Shown: positions 15,460 through 24,577 of the stretch, piece by piece
Numbering within the stretch: position 1 is the first letter of the stretch
Layout: each line of letters starts with the position of its first letter
DNA from: Modestobacter sp. VKM Ac-2984
GTDB lineage: Bacteria; Actinomycetota; Actinomycetes; Mycobacteriales; Geodermatophilaceae
Assembly (NCBI RefSeq): GCF_026967985.1
Contig: NZ_JAPVBJ010000007.1
Span: forward strand, 62,001-126,000
Direction: 5' to 3'
Length of the DNA: 64,000 nucleotides
Notes under the pieces: generated by a model
Told to the model about the DNA's origin: nothing
Databases searched by the model: none
What the model saw: the letters and a program-made list of their open reading frames with translations, nothing else
Position numbers and translations under genes: made by a program

Positions 15460-16548
15460 GTGATCGAGCTGTCCGACGTCCGCAAGGTCTTCCCCGCCCG
15501 CCGCACCGCCGGCGAGGTGGTCGCCCTCGACGGCGTGAGCCTGTCCGTCGCCCGCGGTGAGTTCGCCGGTGTGGTGGGCCCCAGCGGCTCGGGCAAGAGC
15601 ACCCTGGCCCGGCTGGTGAACCTGCTCGAGCGGCCCACCTCGGGGACGGTCACCGTGGACGGCCGGGTGCTGACCGACCTCGACGCCGCCGGTGTCCGCG
15701 AGGCCCGCCGCAGCATCGGCATGATCTTCCAGCACTTCAACCTGCTGGACTCCCGCACCGCGGCCGGCAACGTCGAGCACCCGCTGGAGCTGGCCGGGGT
15801 CGGCCGCACCGAGCGCCGCCGCCGGGTCGCCGAGCTGCTGGACCTGGTCGGCCTCGCCGACCGGCACGACTCCCGGCCGGCCCAGCTCTCCGGTGGGCAG
15901 AAGCAGCGGGTCGCGATCGCCCGTGCCCTGGCCGCCCGCCCCTCCGTGCTGCTCTGCGACGAGGCGACCTCGGCCCTGGACCCGGCCAGCACGACCGGCG
16001 TGCTGGAGCTGCTGCGCCAGGTGCGCGCCGAGCTGGGGCTGACCGTGCTGCTCATCACCCACGAGATGTCGGTCGTCCGTGCGGTCTGCGACAGCGCGGT
16101 GCTGATGAGCGACGGCCGGGTGGTCGACGGCGGTCCGCTGGCCGAGGTCCTGGCCCGGCCGGACTCCGCGCTGGCCGCCCAGCTGGTCCCGGCGCCGGCC
16201 GGCCCGGAGACCGGCGACGGCGCGCTGGTGCAGCTCACGGTCACTGACGCCACCCCGCACGGAGCCGTCCTGCAGACCCTGACCGCCGAGCTCGGCCTGT
16301 CGGTCGAGGTGGTCGGCGGGTCGGTGGAGACCGTCGCCGGCCGGCGCTTCGGCCGGCTGCTGCTGCGGGTCGAGGGGGACGACGGCCGGCTGGACCCGGC
16401 GCTGGTCCGGCTGCGGGCCGGTGGCGCCCTGGTGGAGCGGACCGCCGCCGGTGACCCGCGCCCCCAGCCGGACGCCGACGACGGACCGCGACCGGAACGC
16501 GAGCCCGACGTGCAGCGGCTCGCCGACGCCCCGGACGTGCAGCGGTGA
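15460..16548 (+). CDS. metN: Methionine ABC transporter, ATP-binding protein
   Basis: Energises methionine import with MetI and MetQ. Of 362 aa, residues 1-245 are the ATPase: Walker A GPSGSGKST (40-48), Q-loop FQHFNLL, signature LSGGQKQR, Walker B VLLCDEATSALD and switch histidine LLITHE. Residues about 255-335 form a NIL-type C-terminal domain, which in MetN binds methionine and inhibits transport. The extra ~30 charged residues at the end (PDADDGPRPEREPD) are not part of the family core. GTG 15460 follows GAGGA by six bases, and its stop overlaps the metI start. Confidence 0.93.
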   Translation: MIELSDVRKVFPARRTAGEVVALDGVSLSVARGEFAGVVGPSGSGKSTLARLVNLLERPTSGTVTVDGRVLTDLDAAGVREARRSIGMIFQHFNLLDSRTAAGNVEHPLELAGVGRTERRRRVAELLDLVGLADRHDSRPAQLSGGQKQRVAIARALAARPSVLLCDEATSALDPASTTGVLELLRQVRAELGLTVLLITHEMSVVRAVCDSAVLMSDGRVVDGGPLAEVLARPDSALAAQLVPAPAGPETGDGALVQLTVTDATPHGAVLQTLTAELGLSVEVVGGSVETVAGRRFGRLLLRVEGDDGRLDPALVRLRAGGALVERTAAGDPRPQPDADDGPRPEREPDVQRLADAPDVQR

Positions 16549-17204
16549 ACGACTGGTCCCGGATCGCCCCGCAACTGGTCGACGCCACCGGCGAGACGCT
16601 CTACATGGTGGGCGTCGCCACCGCGCTGACCGTGCTGCTCGGCGTGCCCCTCGGCGTGCTGCTGACCATCACCGCGCCCGGGGCGCTCGCCCCGCACCCG
16701 CTGGTGAACCGGCTGCTCGGCCTGGTGGTCAACCTCGGCCGCTCGCTGCCCTTCATCATCCTGCTGGTCCTGGTCGCCCCGGTCACCCGCGGCATCGTCG
16801 GCACCACCATCGGCTCGACGGCGACGATCGTGCCGCTGACCATCGGCGCCGTCCCGTTCCTGGCCCGGCTGGTCGAGACCAGCCTGCGCGAGGTCGCGCA
16901 CGGCAAGGTCGAGGCGACGCTGGCCATGGGCGCCCGCCGCCGCGACGTCGTCCGCACCGTGCTGCTGCCCGAGGCGCTGCCGTCGCTGGTCGCCGGCGTC
17001 ACCGTCACCGTCGTGGCGCTGATCAGCTACTCGGCCATGGCCGGCGCGATCGGCGGCGGCGGGCTGGGCGACTTCGCCATCCGCTACGGCTACCAGCAGT
17101 TCCGCACCGACATCACGCTCGTGACCGTCGTCCTGCTGCTCGTGGTGGTGCAGCTCCTGCAGTGGGCCGGCGACCGCTGGGCCCGCCGGCTCGCCACCTC
17201 CTGA
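16545..17204 (+). CDS. metI: Methionine ABC transporter, permease
   Basis: A 219-aa permease with five or six helices and the coupling-helix region EVAHGKVEATLAMGARRRDVVRTVLLPEALP (EAA motif) that contacts MetN. The C-terminal part YSAMAGAIGGGGLGDFAIRYGYQQF is characteristic of MetI. GTG 16545 overlaps the metN stop (GTGA). metQ follows after 37 bases with its own ribosome binding site. Confidence 0.93.
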   Translation: MNDWSRIAPQLVDATGETLYMVGVATALTVLLGVPLGVLLTITAPGALAPHPLVNRLLGLVVNLGRSLPFIILLVLVAPVTRGIVGTTIGSTATIVPLTIGAVPFLARLVETSLREVAHGKVEATLAMGARRRDVVRTVLLPEALPSLVAGVTVTVVALISYSAMAGAIGGGGLGDFAIRYGYQQFRTDITLVTVVLLLVVVQLLQWAGDRWARRLATS

Positions 17205-17241
17205 CCGTCCGTCCCCGTACCACGAGGAGAGAGAACTGATC

Positions 17242-18063
17242 ATGCGTTCGAAGAACCCCCTGGCCGTTGCGGCCGCCGCTGCGACCGCCCTCGTCCTGAG
17301 CGCCTGCGGCGGGGGCAGCGCCGAGCTGTCCGCCGAGGACGAGCCGTTGCAGGTCGGCGCCTCGCCGGTCCCGCACGCGGAGATCCTGCGCTACATCGAC
17401 GACGAGCTGGCCGACGACGCCGGCCTGGACCTCGAGGTCGTCGAGTTCACCGACTACGTCCAGCCCAACGTCGCCCTGGACGACGGGTCGATCGACGCCA
17501 ACTACTTCCAGACCATCCCCTACCTGGAGGAGCAGGAGGCCAACGCCGGCTACGACTTCACCGCCCTGGAGCCGGTGCACATCGAGCCGCTGGGCATCTA
17601 CTCCGACTCGCTGACCGACCTCGCGGCCCTGCCGGACGGCGCGACCGTGGCGATCCCGAACGACCCGACCAATGCCGGTCGAGCGCTCGAGCTGCTGGCC
17701 GCCAACGACCTGATCACGCTGGCCGACACCGGTGACGCCGCGCCCACCGCACTGGACATCGAGGGCAACCCGAAGGACCTGCAGATCACCGAGGTCGAGG
17801 CGGCGCAGCTGCCCCGGTCGCTCGTCGACGTCGACGCCGCCGTGATCAACGGCAACTACGCGATCGACGCCGACCTGGTGCCGGCCGAGGACGCGCTGGC
17901 CCTGGAGGAGGCGGAGGGCAACCCCAACGCCAACCTGCTGGTCGTGCGCGCCGGCACCGAGGACGACGAGCGGATCGGCCAGTTGGAGGACCTGCTGCAC
18001 TCCGACGAGGTGCGGACCTTCATCGAGGAGAACTACGAGGGCGCGGTCATCCCCGCCTTCTGA
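17242..18063 (+). CDS. metQ: Methionine-binding lipoprotein
   Basis: A 273-aa extracytoplasmic substrate-binding protein. The signal peptide ends in a lipobox LSAC with acylated C22. The mature protein begins with a Gly/Ser linker and then the NlpA/MetQ fold, with VGASPVPHAEIL, the FTDYVQPN segment and YFQTIPYLE, all hallmarks of MetQ. NGNYAIDADL near residue 210 lines the methionine pocket in the family. GAGGAGAGAG precedes ATG 17242. It is the last gene of the metNIQ operon, and no clear terminator follows before the convergent Rieske gene. Confidence 0.93.
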   Translation: MRSKNPLAVAAAAATALVLSACGGGSAELSAEDEPLQVGASPVPHAEILRYIDDELADDAGLDLEVVEFTDYVQPNVALDDGSIDANYFQTIPYLEEQEANAGYDFTALEPVHIEPLGIYSDSLTDLAALPDGATVAIPNDPTNAGRALELLAANDLITLADTGDAAPTALDIEGNPKDLQITEVEAAQLPRSLVDVDAAVINGNYAIDADLVPAEDALALEEAEGNPNANLLVVRAGTEDDERIGQLEDLLHSDEVRTFIEENYEGAVIPAF

Positions 18064-18078
18064 GCCGTGCCGGTGGGG

Positions 18079-18432
18079 TCAGGGCTCGACGACGACGTCC
18101 GGGCCCCGCCGGACCGCTCGGCGGACCCGCAGCCGGAACACCTGGCCGAATCGCTTGACCAGTCCGGAGTAGCCCGGCGTGGGCCCGTGCCAGCCGAGGA
18201 AGCCGCGCGGCCCGGAGACCATCTCCCCGGTGGAGAGGTCGTAGCGGGCCTGGTGCCACGGGCAGACGAGGCAGCCCTCGGCGTCGATGTGGCCGTCGGC
18301 CAGGTCGGCGAGCTGGTGCCGGCAGCGGCGGGAGACCGCGGCCAGCCGGTCGCCGGTGTTGGCCACGGCCCACTGTCCGGCGGGCCGCACGGCGCCGGGG
18401 GGCAGGTCGGCGGCGGGGACGCGGTCGGGCAC
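18079..18432 (-). CDS. Rieske [2Fe-2S] domain protein
   Basis: A 117-aa stand-alone Rieske ferredoxin-like protein. The cluster ligands are C37-R-H39 and C57-P-W-H60, and the usual cysteine disulfide of cytochrome bc1 Rieske proteins is absent, as in NirD-type and dioxygenase-type ferredoxins. There is no signal peptide, so it is probably cytoplasmic. The redox partner is unknown. Neighbouring genes give no pathway. GTG 18432 has a consensus AGGAGG upstream. The C-terminal half (RFGQVFRLRVRRAVRRGPDV) is unusually arginine-rich. Confidence 0.8.
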   Translation of the reverse strand: MPDRVPAADLPPGAVRPAGQWAVANTGDRLAAVSRRCRHQLADLADGHIDAEGCLVCPWHQARYDLSTGEMVSGPRGFLGWHGPTPGYSGLVKRFGQVFRLRVRRAVRRGPDVVVEP

Positions 18433-18575
18433 GGGGCCTCCTGATCTCGGGCGGGCTGGTCTCGGGCGGTGCCCGAGCCCCTACCCGCTGCAGCGGCGGG
18501 CAGACGTGGCGCGCCGAGCCGGTCGGACTGTCGGTGCCCGGTGGGACGGTCGGCCTCCCGACTCGAGGAGCAGCC

Positions 18576-19334
18576 ATGCCCACTCGCACCACGCCCTGGC
18601 CGTCCGGCACGCCGTGCTGGGTCGACCTCGGCACCCCCGACCCGGACGCCGCCCGGTCGTTCTACGCAGCGGTCCTCGACTGGACCTACCGCGACCCTGG
18701 CCCCGATGCCGGCGGCTACCTGATGTGCCTGAGCGGCGGGCACGAGGCGGCCGGGCTGGGTCCGCAGCAGGACCCGGCCGACCCGCCCCGCTGGACGACG
18801 TACTTCGCCACCGAGGACGCCGACGCGACGGCCGCCGCAGTGACGGCGGCCGGCGGCGGGGTGCTCGCCCCGCCGATGGACGTCGGCCCGGCCGGCCGGA
18901 TGGCGATCGTCACCGACCCGCAGGGGAGCCCGTTCGGGCTCTGGCAAGCCGGCACCACCACCGGGGTGCAGGTGTTCAACGAACCCGGCGCACTGGTGTG
19001 GAACGAGGCCGCCGTCGACGACCCGACCGCGGCGCAGGAGTTCTACACGGCCGTCTTCGGCTTCGCCTGGGAGGAGATCCCGGACGCCGGCGGCTACTGC
19101 ACGTTCGCGACCGGTGATCGCCCGCTGGGCGGGCTGAGCGGGGTGGTCGAGGGGCTGCCCCGGGGCTGGAGCACCTGCTTCGCGGTGGCCGACACCGATG
19201 CGGCGGTCCGGGCGGTGGAGTCCGGCGGCGGGAAGGTGCTCATGCCGGCCGAGGACACCCCGTTCGGTCGGTTCGCCGTCGTCACGGACCCGTGGGGGGC
19301 GGTGTTCTCGGTGATGGAGGTCGCCGAGGAGTGA
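18576..19334 (+). CDS. Two-domain VOC (glyoxalase/dioxygenase-fold) protein, Cfp30B-like
   Basis: A 252-aa protein with two vicinal oxygen chelate domains, residues about 8-125 and 135-250. Each opens with a segment like PCWVDLGTPDPDAARSFYAAVLDW or LVWNEAAVDDPTAAQEFYTAVFGF and ends AIVTDPQGSPFGLW or AVVTDPWGAVFSV. This architecture matches mycobacterial Cfp30B. Several metal-ligand positions of true glyoxalases are not obvious, so the activity is unassigned. GAGGAG five bases before ATG 18576 fixes the start over an upstream alternative. Confidence 0.78.
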   Translation: MPTRTTPWPSGTPCWVDLGTPDPDAARSFYAAVLDWTYRDPGPDAGGYLMCLSGGHEAAGLGPQQDPADPPRWTTYFATEDADATAAAVTAAGGGVLAPPMDVGPAGRMAIVTDPQGSPFGLWQAGTTTGVQVFNEPGALVWNEAAVDDPTAAQEFYTAVFGFAWEEIPDAGGYCTFATGDRPLGGLSGVVEGLPRGWSTCFAVADTDAAVRAVESGGGKVLMPAEDTPFGRFAVVTDPWGAVFSVMEVAEE

Positions 19335-19441
19335 GACGTCGGGTCGGCGTGGCCACCGTCGCGGGGGCCGACCGGGGGTCGGCCGGCGGTGCCGTAGCCC
19401 TCGGCCACCCCCAGCACAGCGTGATCGGCGACGATGGACCC

Positions 19442-21553
19442 ATGCGTCTCCTCTCCCGGCTGCTCGTCCCGCTGGTCGTCGGTGTGCCCGCCGTGTTCCT
19501 GGGGGCGGCTCCGGCCCTCGCCGCCGAGCCGTTCGCGCCGACCGAGCAGCTCGTCGATGAGGCCGACGTGCTGAGCAGCGCGGAGGAGGACGAGGTCGAG
19601 TCGGCGCTCCAGCAGCTGGAGGCCGAGGAGGGCACCGAGCTCTACGTCGTCTACGTCGACTCCTTCGAGGGGGCGGACGCAGAGAACTGGGCCAGTCAGG
19701 CCTTCGATGCCGGGCTGGGTGACAACGCCGTGTTGCTCGCCGTCGCCGTGCCCACGGAGACCAGCGAGGGGCAGGTCAGTTTCGATGCCGGTGACGCGGC
19801 CGGCCTCGCCGACCGGGCGGAGCTGCAGCAGTTGGTCGACGACGTGGTGCTGCCGGAGCTGCGACAGGAAGACTGGACGGGGGCGGCCACGTCGATGGCC
19901 GTGGCCTTGCAGGGCGACGGGGCCGGTACGGCGACCGGGGCCGATGGGGGCGGTGACGGCGGCGGGGGAGCGCTGGCCGTGCTGGTCGGGATCGCTGTCG
20001 TCGGCGGTGGCGGGTACGCGCTGATGAAGAGCCGGCGGCGGAAGAAGCAGCAGGCCGCCGCTGCCCGCGCCGCGGAGGAGCGGGCCGCCGCCGAGGCCGC
20101 GGCCCGCGACCCGCATCACGGCACCTCCACCGAGCAGCTGACCTTCCGGGCCAGCCAGGAGCTGCTCGACCTCGACGAGGCGGTCAAGACCTCCGAGCTC
20201 GACCTGGCCTACGCGCGGTCCCAGTACGGCGAGCAGTCGGTCGCCGGCTTCCAGGACGCCCTGGACCGGTCCAAGGGCGAGCTGTCCCAGGCGTTCGCAC
20301 TGCGCCAGGAGCTGGACGACGAGTTCCCGGAGGACGAGCCCACCCAGCGCCGGATGCTCACCCAGCTGCTGCAGCTCACCGCGGCGGCCGACGCCCGGCT
20401 GGCCGAGCAGGCCGAGGCGTACGCGGAGCTGCGCCACCTGCAGGACTCCGCACCCGAGACGCTGGCGGCGCTCACCCCGGCGATCCAGGGTGTCCGTGAC
20501 CGGATCCCGGCGGCGGAGCGCACCCTGGAGGACCTGCAGCAGCGCTACGCCCGGACGGCCTGGTCGCCGGTCGCCGACAACGTGATCGAAGCGCGTACCC
20601 GCACGGACCTGGCCGAGCAGGCGGTGGCCTCCGGACAGGCGGAGCTCGACGCGGGTCGGCCCGCCGGGGCGGTCCCGGCGATCCGGGCGGCCGAGGACGC
20701 GCTGGCGCAGAGCCGCACCCTGCTGGACGCGGTCGGCCGGCTGGCCGACGAGCTGGCCGCCAGCGGCGCGCGGTACGACGAAGTGCGGGCGGAGACCGAG
20801 CGGGACATCGCCGAGGCCCAGGCGATGCTGTCCCGCAACGTCGACACACCGGGGCTGCGGGAGCAGCTGGCCCGGGCCGAGCGGGCGCTGGCCAGCAGCG
20901 CCGCGCAGCTGCAGCCGCGCGACGGCGAGCTGCCCGACCCGCTGGCCGTGGTCCGGCGGCTGGACGAGGCCGACCTCGCCCTGGAGGCGGCGCTGGAGCC
21001 CGCGCGCGACGTCCGGCAGCAGCAGGAGCGGGCCAGGTCCCACCTGCAGCAGGCGATCCGCGCCGCTGACTCGTCGGTCACCGTCGCCGGTGACTTCATC
21101 TCCACCCGGCGAGGCGCCGTCGGAAGCCCTGCGCGCACCCGGCTGGCCGAGGCCGAGCGGCACCTGGACGAGGCATCCCGGTCCGCCGCGGCCGACCCGG
21201 TCACCGCGCTGCGGGAGGCCCAGCGGGCCGACGGCCTGGCGCGGCAGGCACTGACCGCTGCCCAGCAGGACGTCGAGCAGTACATGGCCGGCGGCTACGG
21301 CGGCCGCCCCGGCTACGGCTCGGGTCCCCGGCGCGGCTACGGAGGCGGGGGCTTCGCCGGCGGCGTGGCCGGCGGGGTCGCCGGTGGAGTGCTCGGCAGC
21401 ATCCTGCTGGGCGGGCTCGGCGGCGGCTACGGCGGTGGCTTCGGCGGCGGCGGCGGGGGCGACTTCGGTGGTGGCGGGGGCTTCGGCGGCGGGGGCGACT
21501 TCGGTGGTGGCGGGGACTTCGGCGGCGACTTCGGTGGTGGCGGGGACTTCTGA
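19442..21553 (+). CDS. TPM-domain membrane protein with coiled coil and Gly-rich tail
   Basis: A 703-aa exported protein. The signal peptide (residues 1-27, ending APALA) is followed by a TPM (YgcG-type) domain at about 30-160 and one transmembrane helix near 178-197 (LAVLVGIAVVGGGGYALM). Next come a basic stretch and about 400 residues of heptad-rich helices in the cytoplasm, ending in a Gly/Phe/Tyr/Asp-rich tail of about 80 residues. TPM domains are linked to membrane repair and phosphatase-like roles, but the function here is unknown. The DNA of the tail contains three near-identical 22-base units (from about 21459, 21495 and 21524). The start has a GACGAT box six bases upstream, so it may be leaderless. 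Confidence 0.75.
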   Translation: MRLLSRLLVPLVVGVPAVFLGAAPALAAEPFAPTEQLVDEADVLSSAEEDEVESALQQLEAEEGTELYVVYVDSFEGADAENWASQAFDAGLGDNAVLLAVAVPTETSEGQVSFDAGDAAGLADRAELQQLVDDVVLPELRQEDWTGAATSMAVALQGDGAGTATGADGGGDGGGGALAVLVGIAVVGGGGYALMKSRRRKKQQAAAARAAEERAAAEAAARDPHHGTSTEQLTFRASQELLDLDEAVKTSELDLAYARSQYGEQSVAGFQDALDRSKGELSQAFALRQELDDEFPEDEPTQRRMLTQLLQLTAAADARLAEQAEAYAELRHLQDSAPETLAALTPAIQGVRDRIPAAERTLEDLQQRYARTAWSPVADNVIEARTRTDLAEQAVASGQAELDAGRPAGAVPAIRAAEDALAQSRTLLDAVGRLADELAASGARYDEVRAETERDIAEAQAMLSRNVDTPGLREQLARAERALASSAAQLQPRDGELPDPLAVVRRLDEADLALEAALEPARDVRQQQERARSHLQQAIRAADSSVTVAGDFISTRRGAVGSPARTRLAEAERHLDEASRSAAADPVTALREAQRADGLARQALTAAQQDVEQYMAGGYGGRPGYGSGPRRGYGGGGFAGGVAGGVAGGVLGSILLGGLGGGYGGGFGGGGGGDFGGGGGFGGGGDFGGGGDFGGDFGGGGDF

Positions 21554-21625
21554 CCGCCCGGTCCCCCGACGGCCACCTCAGCGTCCTGATCCGGTCACAA
21601 CACGGTCACGCCTTGTCCTCCCGCG

Positions 21626-21640
21626 TCCCACGTCGTGGGA
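21626..21640. promoter_or_regulatory. Operator-like palindrome upstream of peptide ABC operon
   Basis: TCCCACG-T-CGTGGGA is a perfect 7+1+7 inverted repeat 97 bases before the start of the substrate-binding protein gene. It could bind a dimeric regulator. No convincing promoter hexamers are placed around it. Confidence 0.35.
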
Positions 21641-21736
21641 TGGGTGTGTTAGTCATGCATCTCCACAAGCCACCGGCGGCTGCGGTGGCGCATCGTGGCG
21701 CCCGCAGACCGCCACCCCATGAGAACGAGGTAGCGG

Positions 21737-23377
21737 ATGAACTCCGTGTCCAGGAGTGGCCGGCGTGCGCTGGTCGCCACAGCGGGCATCACGGCGACGG
21801 CCCTGGCGCTGTCGGCGTGCGGCGGCGATGACGGGGACGGCGGTGGCTCCGGCGGCGGCGGCGACTCGCTGATCGTCGGTACCACCGACAAGATCACCAC
21901 GATCGACCCGGCCGGTTCGTACGACAACGGCTCGTTCGCCGTGATGAACCAGGTCTACCCGTTCCTGATGAACACCCCGCTGGGCAGCCCCGACGTCGAG
22001 CCGGACATCGCCGAGTCGGCCGAGTTCACCTCGCCCACCGAGTACACGGTGACGCTGAAGGACGGGCTGACGTTCGCCAACGGCAACGAGCTCACCGCCT
22101 CGGACGTCAAGTTCTCCTTCGACCGGATGGTCGCGATCAACGACGAGAACGGCCCGGCGTCGCTGCTCTACAACCTGGACAGCGTCGAGGCCCCGGACGA
22201 CACCATCGTGGTGTTCAACCTGAAGTCCCCCGACGACCAGGTGTTCCCGCAGATCCTCTCCAGCCCGGCCGGCCCGATCGTCGACGAGGACGTCTTCGCC
22301 GCCGATGCGCTGACCACGGACCAGGAGATCGTCGAGGGCAACGCCTTCGCCGGCCCGTACGCGATCACCAACTACGACCAGAACAACCTCGTCTCCTACG
22401 AGGCGTTCGACGGCTACCAGGGCCTGCTGGGCGCGCCGGAGACCGAGACGGTCAACGTCCGCTACTACGCCGACTCGTCGAACCTGAAGCTCGACGTCCA
22501 GGAGGGCAACGTCGACGTCGCCTTCCGCAGCCTGACGGCGACCGACGTCGAGGACCTGCGCAGCGACGACTCCGTCCAGGTCGTCGACGGTCCGGGCGGG
22601 GAGATCCGCTACATCACGTTCAACTTCAACACCCAGCCCTACGGTGCGACGACGCCGGAGGCCGACCCGGCCAAGGCCCTCGCCGTCCGGCAGGCCGCGG
22701 CGCACCTGATCGACCGCGAGGAGCTGGCCGAGCAGGTCTACAAGGGCACCTACACGCCGCTGTACTCCTACGTGCCCGAGGGCCTCACCGGCGCCGTCGA
22801 GCCGCTGCTGGAGCAGTACGGCGACGGCTCGGGCGCCCCGGACGTCGAGGCGGCCCGGCAGGTGCTGGAGGCGGCCGGTGTGCAGACGCCGGTGGAGCTC
22901 GACCTCCAGTACTCCAACGACCACTACGGCCCGTCCTCGGGTGACGAGTACGCGCTGATCAAGGACCAGCTGGAGTCCAGCGGCCTGTTCACGGTGAACC
23001 TGCAGACCACCGAGTGGGTGCAGTACTCCAAGGACCGCGTCGCCGACGTCTACCCGGCCTACCAGCTGGGCTGGTTCCCGGACTACTCCGACGCCGACAA
23101 CTACCTGACGCCGTTCTTCCTGACGGAGAACTTCCTGGCCAACCACTACTCCGACCAGCAGGTCAACGACCTGATCCTGGAGCAGGCCACCACCGTCGAC
23201 CCGGCCGAGCGGCAGGCCCTGATCGAGCAGATCCAGGCCGAGGTCGCCCAGGACCTGTCGACGCTGCCCTACCTGCAGGGTGCCCAGGTCGCCGTCACCG
23301 GGACCGACGTGCAGGGCGCCGAGGACACCCTCGACCCGTCCTTCAAGTTCCGTTACGGCGCCCTCAGCAAGGGCTGA
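21737..23377 (+). CDS. Peptide/oligopeptide ABC transporter, substrate-binding lipoprotein
   Basis: A 546-aa family 5 (DppA/OppA-type) binding protein. The signal peptide ends in lipobox LSAC, with the lipidated Cys at about residue 28, then a Gly-rich linker. Family features include EYTVTLKDGLTFANGNELTASDVKFSFDRM (SBP_bac_5 signature region) and PAKALAVRQAAAHLIDREEL. It probably binds di- or oligopeptides, but family 5 proteins also bind nickel, heme or sugars. It is the first gene of the operon with the permeases and fused ATPase downstream, on the same strand throughout. Confidence 0.9.
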   Translation: MNSVSRSGRRALVATAGITATALALSACGGDDGDGGGSGGGGDSLIVGTTDKITTIDPAGSYDNGSFAVMNQVYPFLMNTPLGSPDVEPDIAESAEFTSPTEYTVTLKDGLTFANGNELTASDVKFSFDRMVAINDENGPASLLYNLDSVEAPDDTIVVFNLKSPDDQVFPQILSSPAGPIVDEDVFAADALTTDQEIVEGNAFAGPYAITNYDQNNLVSYEAFDGYQGLLGAPETETVNVRYYADSSNLKLDVQEGNVDVAFRSLTATDVEDLRSDDSVQVVDGPGGEIRYITFNFNTQPYGATTPEADPAKALAVRQAAAHLIDREELAEQVYKGTYTPLYSYVPEGLTGAVEPLLEQYGDGSGAPDVEAARQVLEAAGVQTPVELDLQYSNDHYGPSSGDEYALIKDQLESSGLFTVNLQTTEWVQYSKDRVADVYPAYQLGWFPDYSDADNYLTPFFLTENFLANHYSDQQVNDLILEQATTVDPAERQALIEQIQAEVAQDLSTLPYLQGAQVAVTGTDVQGAEDTLDPSFKFRYGALSKG

Positions 23378-23466
23378 TCGAGCCGGATCAGAACGCCCCG
23401 GGTGACCCGCCGTCCGCGAGTTACCCGGGGCACCGGCATGTCCGCCGCCACCTCAGGCTGGGAGAG

Positions 23467-24576
23467 ATGACCACCACCACGACCGAACCCACCGGGGGCA
23501 CCGCCGATCCCGTCGGTGCCCCCGACCCCGCGCCCCGGCGCCGGCGCAAGGGCAGCGGAGGGCTGGGCAGCTACCTGCTGGTCCGGTTCCTGCTGATCTT
23601 CCCGACCATCTTCATCCTGGTCACGACCGTCTTCTTCCTGATGCGGGCCACCGGCGACCCGATCACCGCCGCGCTCGGCGGGCGGCTCCCAGCCGACCAG
23701 CTGGCCGAGCGGGTCCGGGAGGCCGGGTACGACCGGCCGCTGTTCACCCAGTACCTCGAGTACCTGGGCGCCCTGGTGCAGGGCGACTTCGGCACCACCC
23801 TCAGCGACCGGCGGCCGGTCCTGGAGGTGCTGACCACCTTCGGCATCGCCACGCTGGAGCTGACGGTCTACGCGCTCATCGTGGCGTTCATCGTCGGCAT
23901 CCCGCTGGGCATGCTGGCCGCATACTCCCGGGACCGCTTCCCCGACGCCGTCCTGCGGGTCTTCGCGATCCTCTGCTACGCGACGCCGGTCTTCTTCGCC
24001 GGCCTGCTGCTCAAGCTGGTCTTCGCCTCCGGGCTGGGCTGGCTGCCGGTGGCCGGCCGGGCCTCGACCGGTACCGAGATCGAGCTGCAGTTCCTGGACA
24101 ACCCGACCGGCTTCTACCTGATCGACGCGATCCAGACCGGCGACTGGGACGTCATCTCCGACGTCCTGGAGCACGCCGTCCTGCCCGCCATCGCCCTGGG
24201 CCTGCTGACCGCCGGGATCTTCCTGCGGCTGGTGCGCACCAACGTGATCGGCACGCTGGGCACCGGCTACGTGGAGGCCGCCCGCTCGCGCGGCGTCGCG
24301 GAGTCCCGGCTGCTGCGCAAGCACGCCTACCGCCCTGCGCTGATCCCGATCATCACCGTCATGGGCCTGCAGATCGCGATCCTGCTCGTCGGCGCCGTGC
24401 TCACCGAGACGACGTTCGAGTGGAAGGGCCTGGGCTTCCAGCTGGCCCAGTACCTGCAGGCCCGCGACTTCGTGGCCGTGCAGGGCATCGTCGTCCTGCT
24501 GGCGGTCATCGTGGCCGTCACCAACTTCATCGTCGACATCATCGCCGCGCTCATCGACCCCCGGGTGAGGTACTGA
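23467..24576 (+). CDS. Peptide ABC transporter permease (DppB type)
   Basis: A 369-aa permease with six helices. The N-terminal 40 residues are a Thr/Pro-rich cytoplasmic extension before the first helix (LVRFLLIFPTIFILVTTVFF). The GDFGTTLSDRRPV region, a large loop at about residues 195-240 and the EAA motif EAARSRGVAESRLLRKHAYRPALIP fit DppB. ATG 23467 follows GGGAGAG directly. dppC starts one base after the stop. Confidence 0.9.
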   Translation: MTTTTTEPTGGTADPVGAPDPAPRRRRKGSGGLGSYLLVRFLLIFPTIFILVTTVFFLMRATGDPITAALGGRLPADQLAERVREAGYDRPLFTQYLEYLGALVQGDFGTTLSDRRPVLEVLTTFGIATLELTVYALIVAFIVGIPLGMLAAYSRDRFPDAVLRVFAILCYATPVFFAGLLLKLVFASGLGWLPVAGRASTGTEIELQFLDNPTGFYLIDAIQTGDWDVISDVLEHAVLPAIALGLLTAGIFLRLVRTNVIGTLGTGYVEAARSRGVAESRLLRKHAYRPALIPIITVMGLQIAILLVGAVLTETTFEWKGLGFQLAQYLQARDFVAVQGIVVLLAVIVAVTNFIVDIIAALIDPRVRY

Positions 24577-24577
24577 C

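Noticed and set aside
21301-21553. CRISPR-like array
   Set aside because: The regular short repeats are in-frame Gly-rich codons of the TPM gene with no spacers.
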